Shown: piece after piece, positions 48,439-56,783 of the stretch
How positions within the stretch are numbered: the stretch's first letter is position 1
Layout: each line of letters starts with the position of its first letter
From: Enterococcus malodoratus ATCC 43197
GTDB taxonomy: Bacteria > Bacillota > Bacilli > Lactobacillales > Enterococcaceae
Length of the DNA: 64,000 nucleotides
NCBI RefSeq assembly: GCF_000407185.1
Contig: NZ_KE136481.1
Span: 1,588,136-1,652,135 of the forward strand
Direction: 5' to 3'
Program-made: the position numbers and the translations under genes
Notes under the pieces: generated by a model
What the model was told of the DNA's origin: nothing
Database searches by the model: none
Seen by the model: only the letters and a program-made list of their open reading frames with translations

Positions 48439-48795
48439 TTATCCCCCTGGGCTAAAATCAAACTTTATTCGAACCTCACCGCTTTTTACTTTCTCCGCAA
48501 TATCCCGAACAAGTTCAACATTATACTGGCCACTTTCCATAAGCGATTCTTCTATTTTCATCATTTGGAATCGATAACCAAAATTGGTATAAAATCCATG
48601 CTTTTCTGTGTTTATATTTCCTATGGGTGCTCCGCCACCTTTGTTCCCTATGGCGTTCTTATTGCCGTACGGCGCGCCTCGTTTCTTCGGGATCGTTAGT
48701 GCTATTTTCCCAGCAGAACGGTTCAGACGGTACTCATTTGTGCTTAAAGCAAGCAGCATACAATCAACTCGTCTTCTTTTCTCTCTTGGTTGCAT
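48439..48795 (-). CDS. Terminase small subunit-like fragment
   Basis: 118 residues. The central stretch KKRGAPYGNKNAIGNKGGG followed by APIGNINTEKHGFY matches the linker found in phage terminase small subunits (GAPKGNKNA-GN-GG, HGFF). The usual N-terminal DNA-binding domain before it is missing or replaced by an unrelated basic leader. GGGAGTGATCGTA precedes ATG 48795. Phage satellites carry a small terminase subunit to redirect packaging, so the context fits, but the protein is short and may be non-functional. Confidence 0.6.
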   Translation of the reverse strand: MQPREKRRRVDCMLLALSTNEYRLNRSAGKIALTIPKKRGAPYGNKNAIGNKGGGAPIGNINTEKHGFYTNFGYRFQMMKIEESLMESGQYNVELVRDIAEKVKSGEVRIKFDFSPGG

Positions 48796-48813
48796 TACGA
48801 TCACTCCCTCTCA

Positions 48814-48844
48814 TAAAAAAAGGCAGCCAAATCTCTGGCCGCCA
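48814..48844 (-). terminator. Terminator of the ABC transporter operon
   Basis: GGCGGCCA and TGGCTGCC around a six-base loop with a seven-T tail on the minus strand. Confidence 0.85.
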
Positions 48845-48851
48845 ATGCAAT

Positions 48852-49697
48852 TTATTTAGAAATATAACTCATATCTGCTGAAGGATCAGTAATATCTACA
48901 CCTACCCACTTTTCATAAATTTTACTCAATTCACCATTTTTTTTCATTTCAATAATAACATCAGAAACTTCTTTTCCTAATTTATCCATCTCCTTGTCAC
49001 CTTTTCTATATAAGAATGCTGTATCAGTGATATCTTCAGATTTGCCTACAAATTTTCCATCCACTACTTTATTTTGAATCAATGCTATATTGGTTCCTGC
49101 TCCTTCAAAGAACCCAACTACGTCACCATTATTTAGTGCTGCAGCGGCGGTGTCTTTATCTTCAAAAATGACTGGTTCGATGTTAATTTTCTTTTCCTCA
49201 ATGTACCGTTCTAAGAACTCCCTAGCGTTACTTGTGGCAGTAACCGCAACTTTTTTTCCACCACAATCTTCTAAACCAGAAATATCTTTAGTCTTATTCA
49301 AAACAAGTAATTTCATAAAACCATGAGCATAAGGTTCAGTAAAATTATACTTTTCCTTTCTTGTTGGATTAATAGCCAAGTAGCTAGATAAAAAATCTAC
49401 TTCCTTATTATCGATTTTACCAAACAATACATCAAATCCAGCGGGATCAAATTCAATATTCTTATCTAGTTTCTTTCCAATGTAATTCCAAATATCTACT
49501 TCTGCTCCAACAACTTTATCATTTTTCATATATGAAAATGGAGGAACGTTATTGTTTATAGCGACTTTAATTGTTTGCGGATCCTTTTTTTCAGTTGAAT
49601 CAGACTCCTTCGAATCTTTTTTTTGGCAACCTGATAATACAAATACTATTGTAAAAGCTACGATAATTGTAGTTACTATTTTTTTATAATTTTTCAT
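48852..49697 (-). CDS. Amino-acid ABC transporter substrate-binding lipoprotein
   Basis: 281 residues. Lipoprotein signal with lipobox VLSGCQ near residue 24, then a family 3 solute-binding fold (IKVAINNNVPPFSYMKNDK, VGAEVDIWNYIGKKL, and a typical C-terminal GELSKIYEKWVG). It delivers a polar amino acid such as glutamine, glutamate, arginine or cystine to the permease. It is the third gene of the operon and ends at a strong terminator. Exact ligand not predictable. Confidence 0.9.
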   Translation of the reverse strand: MKNYKKIVTTIIVAFTIVFVLSGCQKKDSKESDSTEKKDPQTIKVAINNNVPPFSYMKNDKVVGAEVDIWNYIGKKLDKNIEFDPAGFDVLFGKIDNKEVDFLSSYLAINPTRKEKYNFTEPYAHGFMKLLVLNKTKDISGLEDCGGKKVAVTATSNAREFLERYIEEKKINIEPVIFEDKDTAAAALNNGDVVGFFEGAGTNIALIQNKVVDGKFVGKSEDITDTAFLYRKGDKEMDKLGKEVSDVIIEMKKNGELSKIYEKWVGVDITDPSADMSYISK

Positions 49698-49710
49698 TCT
49701 AAATCCCCCA

Positions 49711-50442
49711 TTAATCTGCTTGTTTTAAAAATTCTTTAATACGTGGATTATCTGATCTATTAAATATTTCTTCAGGGCTACCAGATTCAATAAACGAACC
49801 ATTTTCCATCACAAATATTCTATCAGATACCTGTCTCGCGAAATTCATTTCATGCGTTACAATCAACATTGTATACCCTTTGTCGCGCTGTTCTTTAATC
49901 AGCTCTAATATTCCTTGAATTGATTCCGGATCTAGCGAGGATGTAGGTTCATCAAACAGCATTATTTTAGGTTCAATTGCTGCTGCTCGAGCTATTCCAA
50001 CTCTTTGTTGTTGTCCCCCGGACAACTGCTTCGGAAACGAATTAATTTTCTCTTGCATTCCCACGCTTTTTAATGCCTTCAAAGAAATATCATATGCAAC
50101 TTCTTTTTGTAGATTTTTTACAGTAATTAAAGGCTCCATGACATTTTCAATAGCTGTCTTATTTTTGAATAGATTATATTGTTGAAAAACCATAGAAGTT
50201 TTTCTGCGAACCATTAAAGTTTGTTTCTTAGAGATGCCTGGAACTGATACTGATAAATTGTCAATATCCATTTCAAGGCTATCGGGTGTCTCTAGCAGGT
50301 TTATACACCTTAAAAAAGTTGATTTACCTGCACCAGAGGGGCCTATAATAGAAATCGTTTCACCCTCATTAATTCTCATAGATAAATTCTTTAGAATAGT
50401 TCTTTCGCCAAATTTTTTGCTAAGGTTTCTTAATTCAATCAT
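49711..50442 (-). CDS. Amino-acid ABC transporter ATP-binding protein
   Basis: 243 residues. Walker A GPSGAGKST, Q-loop VFQQYNLF, signature LSGGQQQRVGIARA, Walker B IMLFDEPTSSLDPE and switch His in IVTHEMNFA. PAAT-type (GlnQ-like) ATPase that drives the neighbouring permease. It begins 11 bases after the permease stop and ends 13 bases before the binding protein, one operon. Confidence 0.95.
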   Translation of the reverse strand: MIELRNLSKKFGERTILKNLSMRINEGETISIIGPSGAGKSTFLRCINLLETPDSLEMDIDNLSVSVPGISKKQTLMVRRKTSMVFQQYNLFKNKTAIENVMEPLITVKNLQKEVAYDISLKALKSVGMQEKINSFPKQLSGGQQQRVGIARAAAIEPKIMLFDEPTSSLDPESIQGILELIKEQRDKGYTMLIVTHEMNFARQVSDRIFVMENGSFIESGSPEEIFNRSDNPRIKEFLKQAD

Positions 50443-50453
50443 AGTTGTGCTCC

Positions 50454-51131
50454 TTAACTTTTCGATAACTTTCGCTCTATTAATTTTTGAATTTGCTCAA
50501 AAATTAATATGATTCCCCAGTAGATTAGCATAGCTACTAAATAGGCCTCAAACCAATTTCCCGTTAATGAAGCTTCAACTTTCGCTTTGGATAAAATATC
50601 TATCACACCGATTGTAAATCCCATAGAAGCTCCTTTAAAAAGCATCACAAAGTTATTCCCAATAGATGGTAAAGCTATTTTAAAAGCCTGAGGCAAAATT
50701 ATTCTTCTCATTGTTTGTAAATATGTCAATCCCATAGCAAATGAGGCCTCAAATTGTCCTATATCTACCGCCTCAATAGCAGCTCGAAAATTCTCAGCCA
50801 TAAAAGCTGTGGTATTTAACATCAATGCCATTATCAAAACCCAAGTTGGCGATAGTCCTTGAAAGATTGGTATTATTTGTCTCAACCCAAAATATAAAAA
50901 GAAAAGTTGCGCAATAAAAGGAGTAGCTCTGAAAAATGAAATAAAAACACCTAAGATTTTGCTCAGTATAGGTACATCGAAAAAACGAATCAAAGATATA
51001 ATAGTTGAAAAAACAACCGTTATCAAAAAAGCTACTATTGATACATAAAGTGTTACATAAATACCCGAAAAAGCTATCGGGATTGTTTTCAAAAAAAATG
51101 TCCAATCAATATTTTGCATATTATTTACCAT
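50454..51131 (-). CDS. Amino-acid ABC transporter permease
   Basis: 225 residues, about five membrane helices, His/Glu/Gln/Arg/opine family permease. The ATPase-coupling loop reads ENFRAAIEAVDIGQFEASFAMG and is followed by RRIILPQAFKIALPSIGN. First gene of the operon. The ribosome binding site is weak at both candidate starts (ATG 51131 or ATG 51119), so the exact N-terminus is open. It follows a structured leader of about 225 bases. Confidence 0.9.
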   Translation of the reverse strand: MVNNMQNIDWTFFLKTIPIAFSGIYVTLYVSIVAFLITVVFSTIISLIRFFDVPILSKILGVFISFFRATPFIAQLFFLYFGLRQIIPIFQGLSPTWVLIMALMLNTTAFMAENFRAAIEAVDIGQFEASFAMGLTYLQTMRRIILPQAFKIALPSIGNNFVMLFKGASMGFTIGVIDILSKAKVEASLTGNWFEAYLVAMLIYWGIILIFEQIQKLIERKLSKS

Positions 51132-51203
51132 ACTTTTTATTTAGTAGTTTGAACGCACAGTATGTCTAAAAAGGTAGTTTACTAATGGTACTCTCTCGTC
51201 TTT

Positions 51204-51237
51204 TCTCACTAGTCTAATAGTGAGATACTTCACTATT
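51204..51237 (-). promoter_or_regulatory. Overlapping alternative hairpins in the transporter leader
   Basis: On the minus strand AATAGTGA pairs with TCACTATT (51216-51237), while TCTCACTA pairs with TAGTGAGA (51204-51225). The two eight-pair stems share ten bases and exclude each other. A GGAGG site and a six-codon frame (MNKFLT) lie just upstream in the leader (about 51304-51321). Confidence 0.55.
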
Positions 51238-51362
51238 GGTTTCATAAAACAACGAAACTTGGTCTTAGCAACTCTAAGAATAGATTTTACTCAACATCAT
51301 GTCAGAAATTTGTTCATAGTCTCGCCTCCAAACGCCCATACCAAAAAGATCATACCAACGGA

Positions 51363-51391
51363 ATTATACCTTTTAGATAAAACGATTACAA
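51363..51391 (-). promoter_or_regulatory. ABC transporter operon promoter
   Basis: TTGTAA (51386-51391) and TATAAT (51363-51368) with a 17-base spacer on the minus strand. Confidence 0.75.
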
Positions 51392-51446
51392 CACCATTAA
51401 AATTTGAATATCAACAAACAGTTAAATTACTGTAAATCTAATCCCT

Positions 51447-51977
51447 TTAGTCCTTATCTTGTATACCAATTCCTCTCCTCATCCTTGCCAATCCTTTGCG
51501 CATATCTTCCGCCATAATTTTCATACTACGAAACATGTACATGTCATACCAAAATCGGATATTGTCGTATTCTGACTGCTTCATATACTTAGGCTTGAAC
51601 ATCGGGAACATGAGCGGATGGTTTAATAGCTCGCTGAAACTGTTAAATCGGAAATCTTCATCGATCTTTCTTGCTTGATCAATGGCACGATTGAACCAAT
51701 ACCACCCATCGTTTTTAGAACGTTGCTGACTCCGATAAACTAGATCGTGGCATTTACAGCACTTCCATTCTTTACGCACCTTGTATAAGTCTCTACGCCG
51801 CTGCTGACACTCCGGACAGACAAAGAACGGAACAACACCTATGCCTAGATTGCTTGCCACATATTCGATAGTGAACATTTTTCCGAAAAGGAACACGTCG
51901 GATTCTAGCAGTTCCCCTACTTTAGTGGCTTCTTTTATATTCAATTTTGGGTATTGCGTGATAGTTCGTTCATTCAT
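51447..51977 (-). CDS. Zinc-ribbon mobile-element protein A
   Basis: 176 residues. A four-cysteine zinc ribbon in the centre (VCPECQQRR, then KEWKCCKCHDLVYRSQQ) is followed by a helical region rich in Trp and Tyr (NDGWYWFNRAIDQARKIDED). The motif KC-x2-LVYRSQ is shared with protein B upstream and with unnamed phage and island proteins. It probably binds DNA or RNA; no function known. A ribosome site (GGAGTGAG) precedes the ATG at 51977. Paralogue of 52196-52819. Confidence 0.65.
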   Translation of the reverse strand: MNERTITQYPKLNIKEATKVGELLESDVFLFGKMFTIEYVASNLGIGVVPFFVCPECQQRRRDLYKVRKEWKCCKCHDLVYRSQQRSKNDGWYWFNRAIDQARKIDEDFRFNSFSELLNHPLMFPMFKPKYMKQSEYDNIRFWYDMYMFRSMKIMAEDMRKGLARMRRGIGIQDKD

Positions 51978-52195
51978 TTCTACTCACTCCGATTTTCTGC
52001 CTAAATCCCTAGAGGAAAACTGCACGTTGCGTTCTGCGTTACACGGACTAATACTTATTGCACCAGTAATCCTGTACACTTTTTTTGTGTGCTCCGTTGC
52101 AACCTTTTTTACGATCAGTTTCACTTTACCATAACTTGGAATTCTATCGCTTCTTTATACTGGGTATTATCGATGTATACTTTATCCATTTTCAT

Positions 52196-52819
52196 CTACT
52201 CCTTTATTCGATGTTTATTGACTATCGCCCCAAGTTGCGCCGCATTGATTTTATTTCCTCGGGCTACGTACTCTAAAAATTTCTTTCGCTTCTTTTCATA
52301 GACACTCCAATGCATATTCTTAGGCTTATTAGGGAATAAGATATGCGGAGATGAACACAAATAAGAAAATCCATCCTCCCAATAATCCGAATCCAATTCC
52401 CGAGCGATCGCTTGAGCTTTGTCATACCACGTCCAAAAATCGCCTTTTGTTTCTTGCTGGCTACGATAAACCAAATTTGCACATTTTCGGCATTTCCAAA
52501 TTGCATAAGCTCCACCATGAAGAAATAACTTAGTGGTTCGCCCTTCACAAATCGGACAACCAAACCAGTAGCGCTTATTACCATAGTTGCAAGGAGTCGT
52601 CTCTATAAGAATTCTACGGCCGCCTAAAAACATGTAGTTCGTTTCCCCGTTAAGTATTACTTCGACTTCTTCTTGATGGAGTATTTCTTTCTCTCCGCCA
52701 CGCGTTCGGCTCCTAGTAAAAGTGTATGGAAATCTCACCGTTTTATCGATCTTCAGTAATTCTTTAAACTGCTTGATACCAATGCTAAAATAGTTTTCTG
52801 CTGTTCGAACATTCGACAT
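52196..52819 (-). CDS. Zinc-ribbon mobile-element protein B
   Basis: 207 residues. Zinc ribbon GCPICEGRTTK and IWKCRKCANLVYRSQQETK with the same spacing style and the same following aromatic helix (GDFWTWYDKAQAIARELD) as protein A. The N-terminal half has strands and a conserved PCNYGNKRYWFGCPIC. GGTGAATATT precedes ATG 52819. The intergenic sequence upstream also resembles that of protein A (CTAAATC-x-TAGAG and AATACTTAT-x-G), so a gene with its flank was duplicated. Function unknown. Confidence 0.65.
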   Translation of the reverse strand: MSNVRTAENYFSIGIKQFKELLKIDKTVRFPYTFTRSRTRGGEKEILHQEEVEVILNGETNYMFLGGRRILIETTPCNYGNKRYWFGCPICEGRTTKLFLHGGAYAIWKCRKCANLVYRSQQETKGDFWTWYDKAQAIARELDSDYWEDGFSYLCSSPHILFPNKPKNMHWSVYEKKRKKFLEYVARGNKINAAQLGAIVNKHRIKE

Positions 52820-53012
52820 AATATTCACCACTTTTTTACCAATCTCATTGTTGCACTTGCTACCATAGATGCAGAATTTGCCTAAATCATTAGAGAAACC
52901 AATACTTATCGTACTTTTTTGCTAGTTATTCTCTTACAGCGATGTGCGCCATCCCTCTAAATCAGCCGATTCAATTTGATCTATAAGCTGGGGCATGTCT
53001 CTAACCTGCGAT

Positions 53013-53495
53013 TTATAGGCAACTAACTGGTCGTATTTCTATTGCTTTCTCCGATGGGCTCAACAGATCCCGACGGAGAAAGCAATGTCGTCTAAACTTT
53101 TGTTTACAGGCCACTTTTATCGTGCGGACCTGCAGATGCTGACCGCAAATTTTTTGGGACTTTTTTGGACTAACCTCTCCAGATACGACTTTCTTATAAA
53201 GTTCTTCATCTTCTTTTTTAGCTCTCATAACTCGTTTCATAGTGGACTCACTTATCCCTGCAATATCAGCTAATTTTTTTCTAGTGCTATATTGTTTAAC
53301 TTTTGGGTCCAAGGACCTAGAAGTTAAATCATTGCGTGTACCTTGATTTTCTTTCGCTTGATTGCGAATTTTGCCAATCAAATCATCACTTCTTAAAACA
53401 ATATCTACTCGCTGAGCTTTAGATAAATTCCTTCGCTCAATAGCTGTATCCCTTACAATTTCAATTGATTCTGTTTTTATTGTGAACCTTAACAA
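53013..53495 (-). pseudogene. ParB/HTH-like protein fragment
   Basis: The frame covers ERRNLSKAQRVDIVLRSDDL and a helix-turn-helix region (KLADIAGISESTMKRVMRAK followed by EDEELYKKVVSGEVSPKK). These belong to the second half of ParB-like or plasmid-type HTH proteins whose N-terminal ParB domain should precede them, but here the frame begins with a TTG lacking that part. The C-terminal 45 residues after an A-rich stretch look out of frame. Read as a decayed remnant; a short functional regulator cannot be excluded. Confidence 0.5.
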
Positions 53496-53543
53496 TCATT
53501 AACAATTTACTCATACCAGATTGAAACATTGGTTACGCTTTAT

Positions 53544-53864
53544 TTATGCTAGCAATTTCTTCCATGATTCTAAATCTGCTTGCTCAATATTGCGGATCGT
53601 TTCTTCTGTAGTCATATGCTGCATTCTCAGCGGATGTAGGCCTTGTAGGCGTTCTGATTCATTGGTAGCCACAAAGATGCCGCCTTCTTTGCCACGAGTC
53701 GCTACAATCGGCACGCCTTTGCTTCTTAGTGATTGAATAACCGCATAGACTTCGCGACGGTCTAGGTCTACTAGCTTAGTGATATCCGTAATATTGATTT
53801 TGCGTTCCCCACCAATGGGGAGTAATTCAGCTACTGCTCTTTCGATGATGGATAATTGGTTCAT
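53544..53864 (-). CDS. Winged-helix putative regulator
   Basis: 106 residues. ITDITKLVDLDRREVYAVIQ and SLRSKGVPIVATRGKEGG form a winged helix (HTH then beta-wing with the GKEGGIF tip). The C-terminal 35 residues are helical. GGAGGATTGTTAAC precedes ATG 53864, inside the end of the upstream small gene, so they are coupled. It may regulate the late part of the island or the replication genes. Confidence 0.65.
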   Translation of the reverse strand: MNQLSIIERAVAELLPIGGERKINITDITKLVDLDRREVYAVIQSLRSKGVPIVATRGKEGGIFVATNESERLQGLHPLRMQHMTTEETIRNIEQADLESWKKLLA

Positions 53865-53865
53865 G

Positions 53866-54042
53866 TTAACAATCCTCCTCATATTCATACCAGATTGAAA
53901 TAGTGATTTTTGTTTCTGAATTATTTAATAATGTTTCTGACTGCAGAACATGTTTTACATCAGCTACACAATAGTCCAGAAACTCGTTTACAATATTCGT
54001 TAAAATTTCTTTATTACAATCAGAAAATATTTTTACTTTCAT
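53866..54042 (-). CDS. Cse60-like small protein
   Basis: 58 residues: KVKIFSDCNKEILTNIVNEF, DVKHVLQSETLLNNSE, then TISIWYEY. The beta-alpha-beta layout and ending resemble the small Cse60 family described in sporulation and phage contexts. GAGAGGTGTAACA precedes the ATG. Its stop codon (TAA at 53866-53868) is two bases from the start of the winged-helix gene. It lies directly beside the replication origin region. Function unknown. Confidence 0.6.
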   Translation of the reverse strand: MKVKIFSDCNKEILTNIVNEFLDYCVADVKHVLQSETLLNNSETKITISIWYEYEEDC

Positions 54043-54069
54043 TGTTACACCTCTCTTTTTTTATTCGGC

Positions 54070-54297
54070 GTTCCAAGTGTTCCATTGTGTGCCATGCCGT
54101 TCCATGCTATAAACGTTGATATGAAGCCAATGTTCCAATGTTCCATGTTTTTCACTATATCCTTTATATATTTACTTTTTTCTTCTTTTTTTATTTCATC
54201 CTTAAAGAAATAGAAGATTTATGGAACTTTTGGAACAAGCGCGGTATATCAATGTTTTTTATGGAACGCTGATGGAACACCTTGGAACTTTTGGAAC
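54070..54297. other. Predicted replication origin of the island
   Basis: Five GTTCCA (54070, 54079, 54099, 54132, 54140) on the left and six TGGAAC (54222, 54231, 54262, 54273, 54283, 54292) on the right form inverted iteron groups. Between them is an AT-rich core of 76 bases (54146-54221). It directly follows the primase-helicase gene. This is the known arrangement of origins in phage satellites such as SaPIs. Confidence 0.8.
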
Positions 54298-54298
54298 A

Positions 54299-55885
54299 CT
54301 ACTCAGAATTAAAATCAAATTGTGCAATATAAGAAATGGTGAGCCTTAACCCTTGATAACGCCACTGACTGCTACCGCCATCAGAAAACCCCTGACGACT
54401 TTTTATTTTAGGAACTCCTATCGATTCTAAATAATCACGCATCGCTTGCGGATTTTTTACTCGATAACCGTTATCTCTACAAAATTGGGTATACTCTTTT
54501 TGAACAGTTGTCGCAATTTCACCTCTTGGATCGCTTAAATCTATTTCTGTTGATTCAATGACAAATTCGGCAATATGGTCATTATCCAAAAGCCACTTAC
54601 TTTTTTCCCTTTCCATACTTTCAGATTTAGTGAATTGTGCTTTTTTGCCATCGAATATTTTTCTAAACTCTTGAATGCACGCATAAACGAATGCTGCTGA
54701 TTCCTCTTCTACCTTGTCCATATCATGCTGTTGCCAAAAAGTCGCACCCTCTATACGCTGATTGCCGTTAATGAATGGCACAACTGCCAAGCGGTCAGAA
54801 AACCCCTCTGATTGATCCCGAAACTTTGGCAATTTGTTTGCACTAAAAATCATTTTGGCATAACTCAAAATCTGAAACCCTTGGATGCCTTTAAATTGCG
54901 CATAGACTCGGTCATTTCCGGTCAGTCGTTTGATAATACTTGAATCCTCAATATAATCATCTTTAATATCTGCGCTGATATTTGCCGACTTCCCTAACAA
55001 TTCGACGACTTGAAAACGATCATTTGATAAATCCTGCGGCGTCACAACGGAATAGTTATCATTTCCTAGAATGTGATTCATAATATAGCCAATGAAAGTA
55101 CTTTTCCCTTCCCCACCTTTTCCTTTTAAGAAGAGCATTTCTTGCGCGGGCGCATGACTTCGATAAAAGATATAACCGATATACTGCATAAGAAACAATG
55201 CGTTTTCACCCACTAAGCCTCTAAATAGTGCAATGGTTTTCGGTGTGGCTCGTTTGCTCATATCCAAATCGTAGTTATAAGCGTTCAAAATATAATCGTT
55301 CGGGTCATTTGGCCGCATCGTATCATTTAAAATGTTGTAAGTACCATTTTTGAAAACAACTAACTCAGGCTTGCTTGTTTCAAAAGGCGTAGAATCGGGA
55401 TAATTTTTATTATAAGTTTTCTGCCAAACATAGGTACGTGTTGATGGGATGTATTTTTGATTATAAAAACCCCATGCTTGTAACGTCTCAAGTGTTTCTT
55501 TCTCAGCAAAAGTTTTCATTTCATTTTTCCCAAAATACCGCCAATAACCACGGCTGGAATCGTAAACCGCTCCCTCTAACAGCTTAGGAAATCGTACAAG
55601 ATGATACTTCTTGATTAATTCATCACCCATTTTTTCATGATCGAAACTATCATAATAACTAAGCTCCTTGTCGCCTACTTCCGCAACACACCAATACCAA
55701 TCTGGTGTTTTTTCGTTAATTTCTTCAACTGCTTTTACTAAAAAGTCTCCACCAGCTTCAATTCCCATCGTATGGGCTTGTTCCAAAATTTCTTTCATTT
55801 TTATTCCAATATGAAATGGCTCCAACTCTCCTTTAGTCACTCCACGCTGCTCTAATTGTATTTTGTCTAATTCTTCCAAATCCAA
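54299..55885 (-). CDS. Island replication protein, P4/D5-type primase-helicase
   Basis: 528 residues. A D5 N-like helical region (about 150-220) and an SF3 helicase domain: Walker A FLKGKGGEGKSTFIGYI (about 255), Walker B-like SANISADIKDD and sensor region MIFSANKLPKF. The C-terminal winged helix (about 440-520) probably binds the iterons. It unwinds and starts replication of the island. TTG 55885 is the start, with AGGGAG ten bases upstream. It lies seven bases after the primase gene and is followed immediately by the origin. Confidence 0.85.
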   Translation of the reverse strand: MDLEELDKIQLEQRGVTKGELEPFHIGIKMKEILEQAHTMGIEAGGDFLVKAVEEINEKTPDWYWCVAEVGDKELSYYDSFDHEKMGDELIKKYHLVRFPKLLEGAVYDSSRGYWRYFGKNEMKTFAEKETLETLQAWGFYNQKYIPSTRTYVWQKTYNKNYPDSTPFETSKPELVVFKNGTYNILNDTMRPNDPNDYILNAYNYDLDMSKRATPKTIALFRGLVGENALFLMQYIGYIFYRSHAPAQEMLFLKGKGGEGKSTFIGYIMNHILGNDNYSVVTPQDLSNDRFQVVELLGKSANISADIKDDYIEDSSIIKRLTGNDRVYAQFKGIQGFQILSYAKMIFSANKLPKFRDQSEGFSDRLAVVPFINGNQRIEGATFWQQHDMDKVEEESAAFVYACIQEFRKIFDGKKAQFTKSESMEREKSKWLLDNDHIAEFVIESTEIDLSDPRGEIATTVQKEYTQFCRDNGYRVKNPQAMRDYLESIGVPKIKSRQGFSDGGSSQWRYQGLRLTISYIAQFDFNSE

Positions 55886-55892
55886 TTGGCGT

Positions 55893-56783
55893 TCACTCCC
55901 TCATGCCTAAAATCGTTTTACAAACACTTGTTACGGTGTCTTTTACTTCTTTTTCTGATAGTGGCGGCTGAAAATACATATTTGCTGTTAACGCCACCTC
56001 AAGCATGAGTGATGGTTTCACCCCCTGGCGAACAAACTTTTTTGTTAAAAATGCGATACGGTTGTTCCGACCACCTTCATCACAGCCGCCGTACACTTCA
56101 GCAAACATATTATTTAAATAAGAAGCGCGACCACCCATGTAATTGTTTGCACGTTGTTGATTCCGCCGAACCGTAGTTTTATTGTTTCTCTCCCACGCCT
56201 TAGCACTTGCCAAACCGTCTGCTGTTGGGAATCGCTGTTTCCCTTTAAAAACAGTAATCAGGCTCTCTCTCGGGTTGTACTGCGTCACAATCGGTAATAG
56301 CATAAGCTGACTCCACGTTTCATTACTAGCATCCGGCTTCTTAATAATGTCTGCTAATATCTTATGTGTCACAAAACGGATAAGTAGTTTATAATCCTGT
56401 TCTTCCACTGGTTCAGTTATTGGCAATACTAACCGATAACGCACGCCTTTCACTCCATTACTGACCGATGGATAGAGCACATAATCAACTTCATAAAAGA
56501 TGTTGTGTATCTTCTGTTTTAAGTCGTTTTCTGTGATGTCGCCTATATCGTCAAGATCAAGAATAAGTGCATCACGTCGGATAAGATTCTTATTCGTGCG
56601 TTTAAGCTCACTCATTTCACCACTAATGAAACCTAGTGCCGAATATTTCTTGTATGCGATCATTTGTTCTTTATCATCAGTGACTTTCACCGTTTGCGGT
56701 TTGTACTTGCTAAAAAAGTCCAGCAAAGGTAGTTTTAATGGCTCTTTCAAATCCGAAGGCGATGCGTTTCCTATATAAATCAC
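55893..56783 (-). CDS. Primase with PriCT-like C-terminus
   Basis: 296 residues. A prim-pol-like core with ALILDLDDIGD (metal-binding Asp residues) and a basic strand VKGVRYRLVLPI. The C-terminus GRNNRIAFLTKKFVRQGV and PPLSEKEVKDTVTSV matches the PriCT-1 domain that follows primases in plasmids and phage islands. It makes primers for island replication. GTG 56783 follows GGAGGTGTCC and overlaps the previous stop by four bases, so translation is coupled. Confidence 0.75.
   Translation of the reverse strand: MIYIGNASPSDLKEPLKLPLLDFFSKYKPQTVKVTDDKEQMIAYKKYSALGFISGEMSELKRTNKNLIRRDALILDLDDIGDITENDLKQKIHNIFYEVDYVLYPSVSNGVKGVRYRLVLPITEPVEEQDYKLLIRFVTHKILADIIKKPDASNETWSQLMLLPIVTQYNPRESLITVFKGKQRFPTADGLASAKAWERNNKTTVRRNQQRANNYMGGRASYLNNMFAEVYGGCDEGGRNNRIAFLTKKFVRQGVKPSLMLEVALTANMYFQPPLSEKEVKDTVTSVCKTILGMRE

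Noticed and set aside
48427-48460. GC-rich inverted sequence (GCCCCGGG and GCCCAGGGG) as a cos or pac site
   Set aside because: It overlaps the end of the terminase-like gene, has no T-run, and nothing in the window confirms a packaging function.
51131-51355. T-box or SAM riboswitch in the transporter leader
   Set aside because: No T-box AGGGTGGNACCGCG-like core or SAM-type conserved bases seen, and no T-run after the hairpin.
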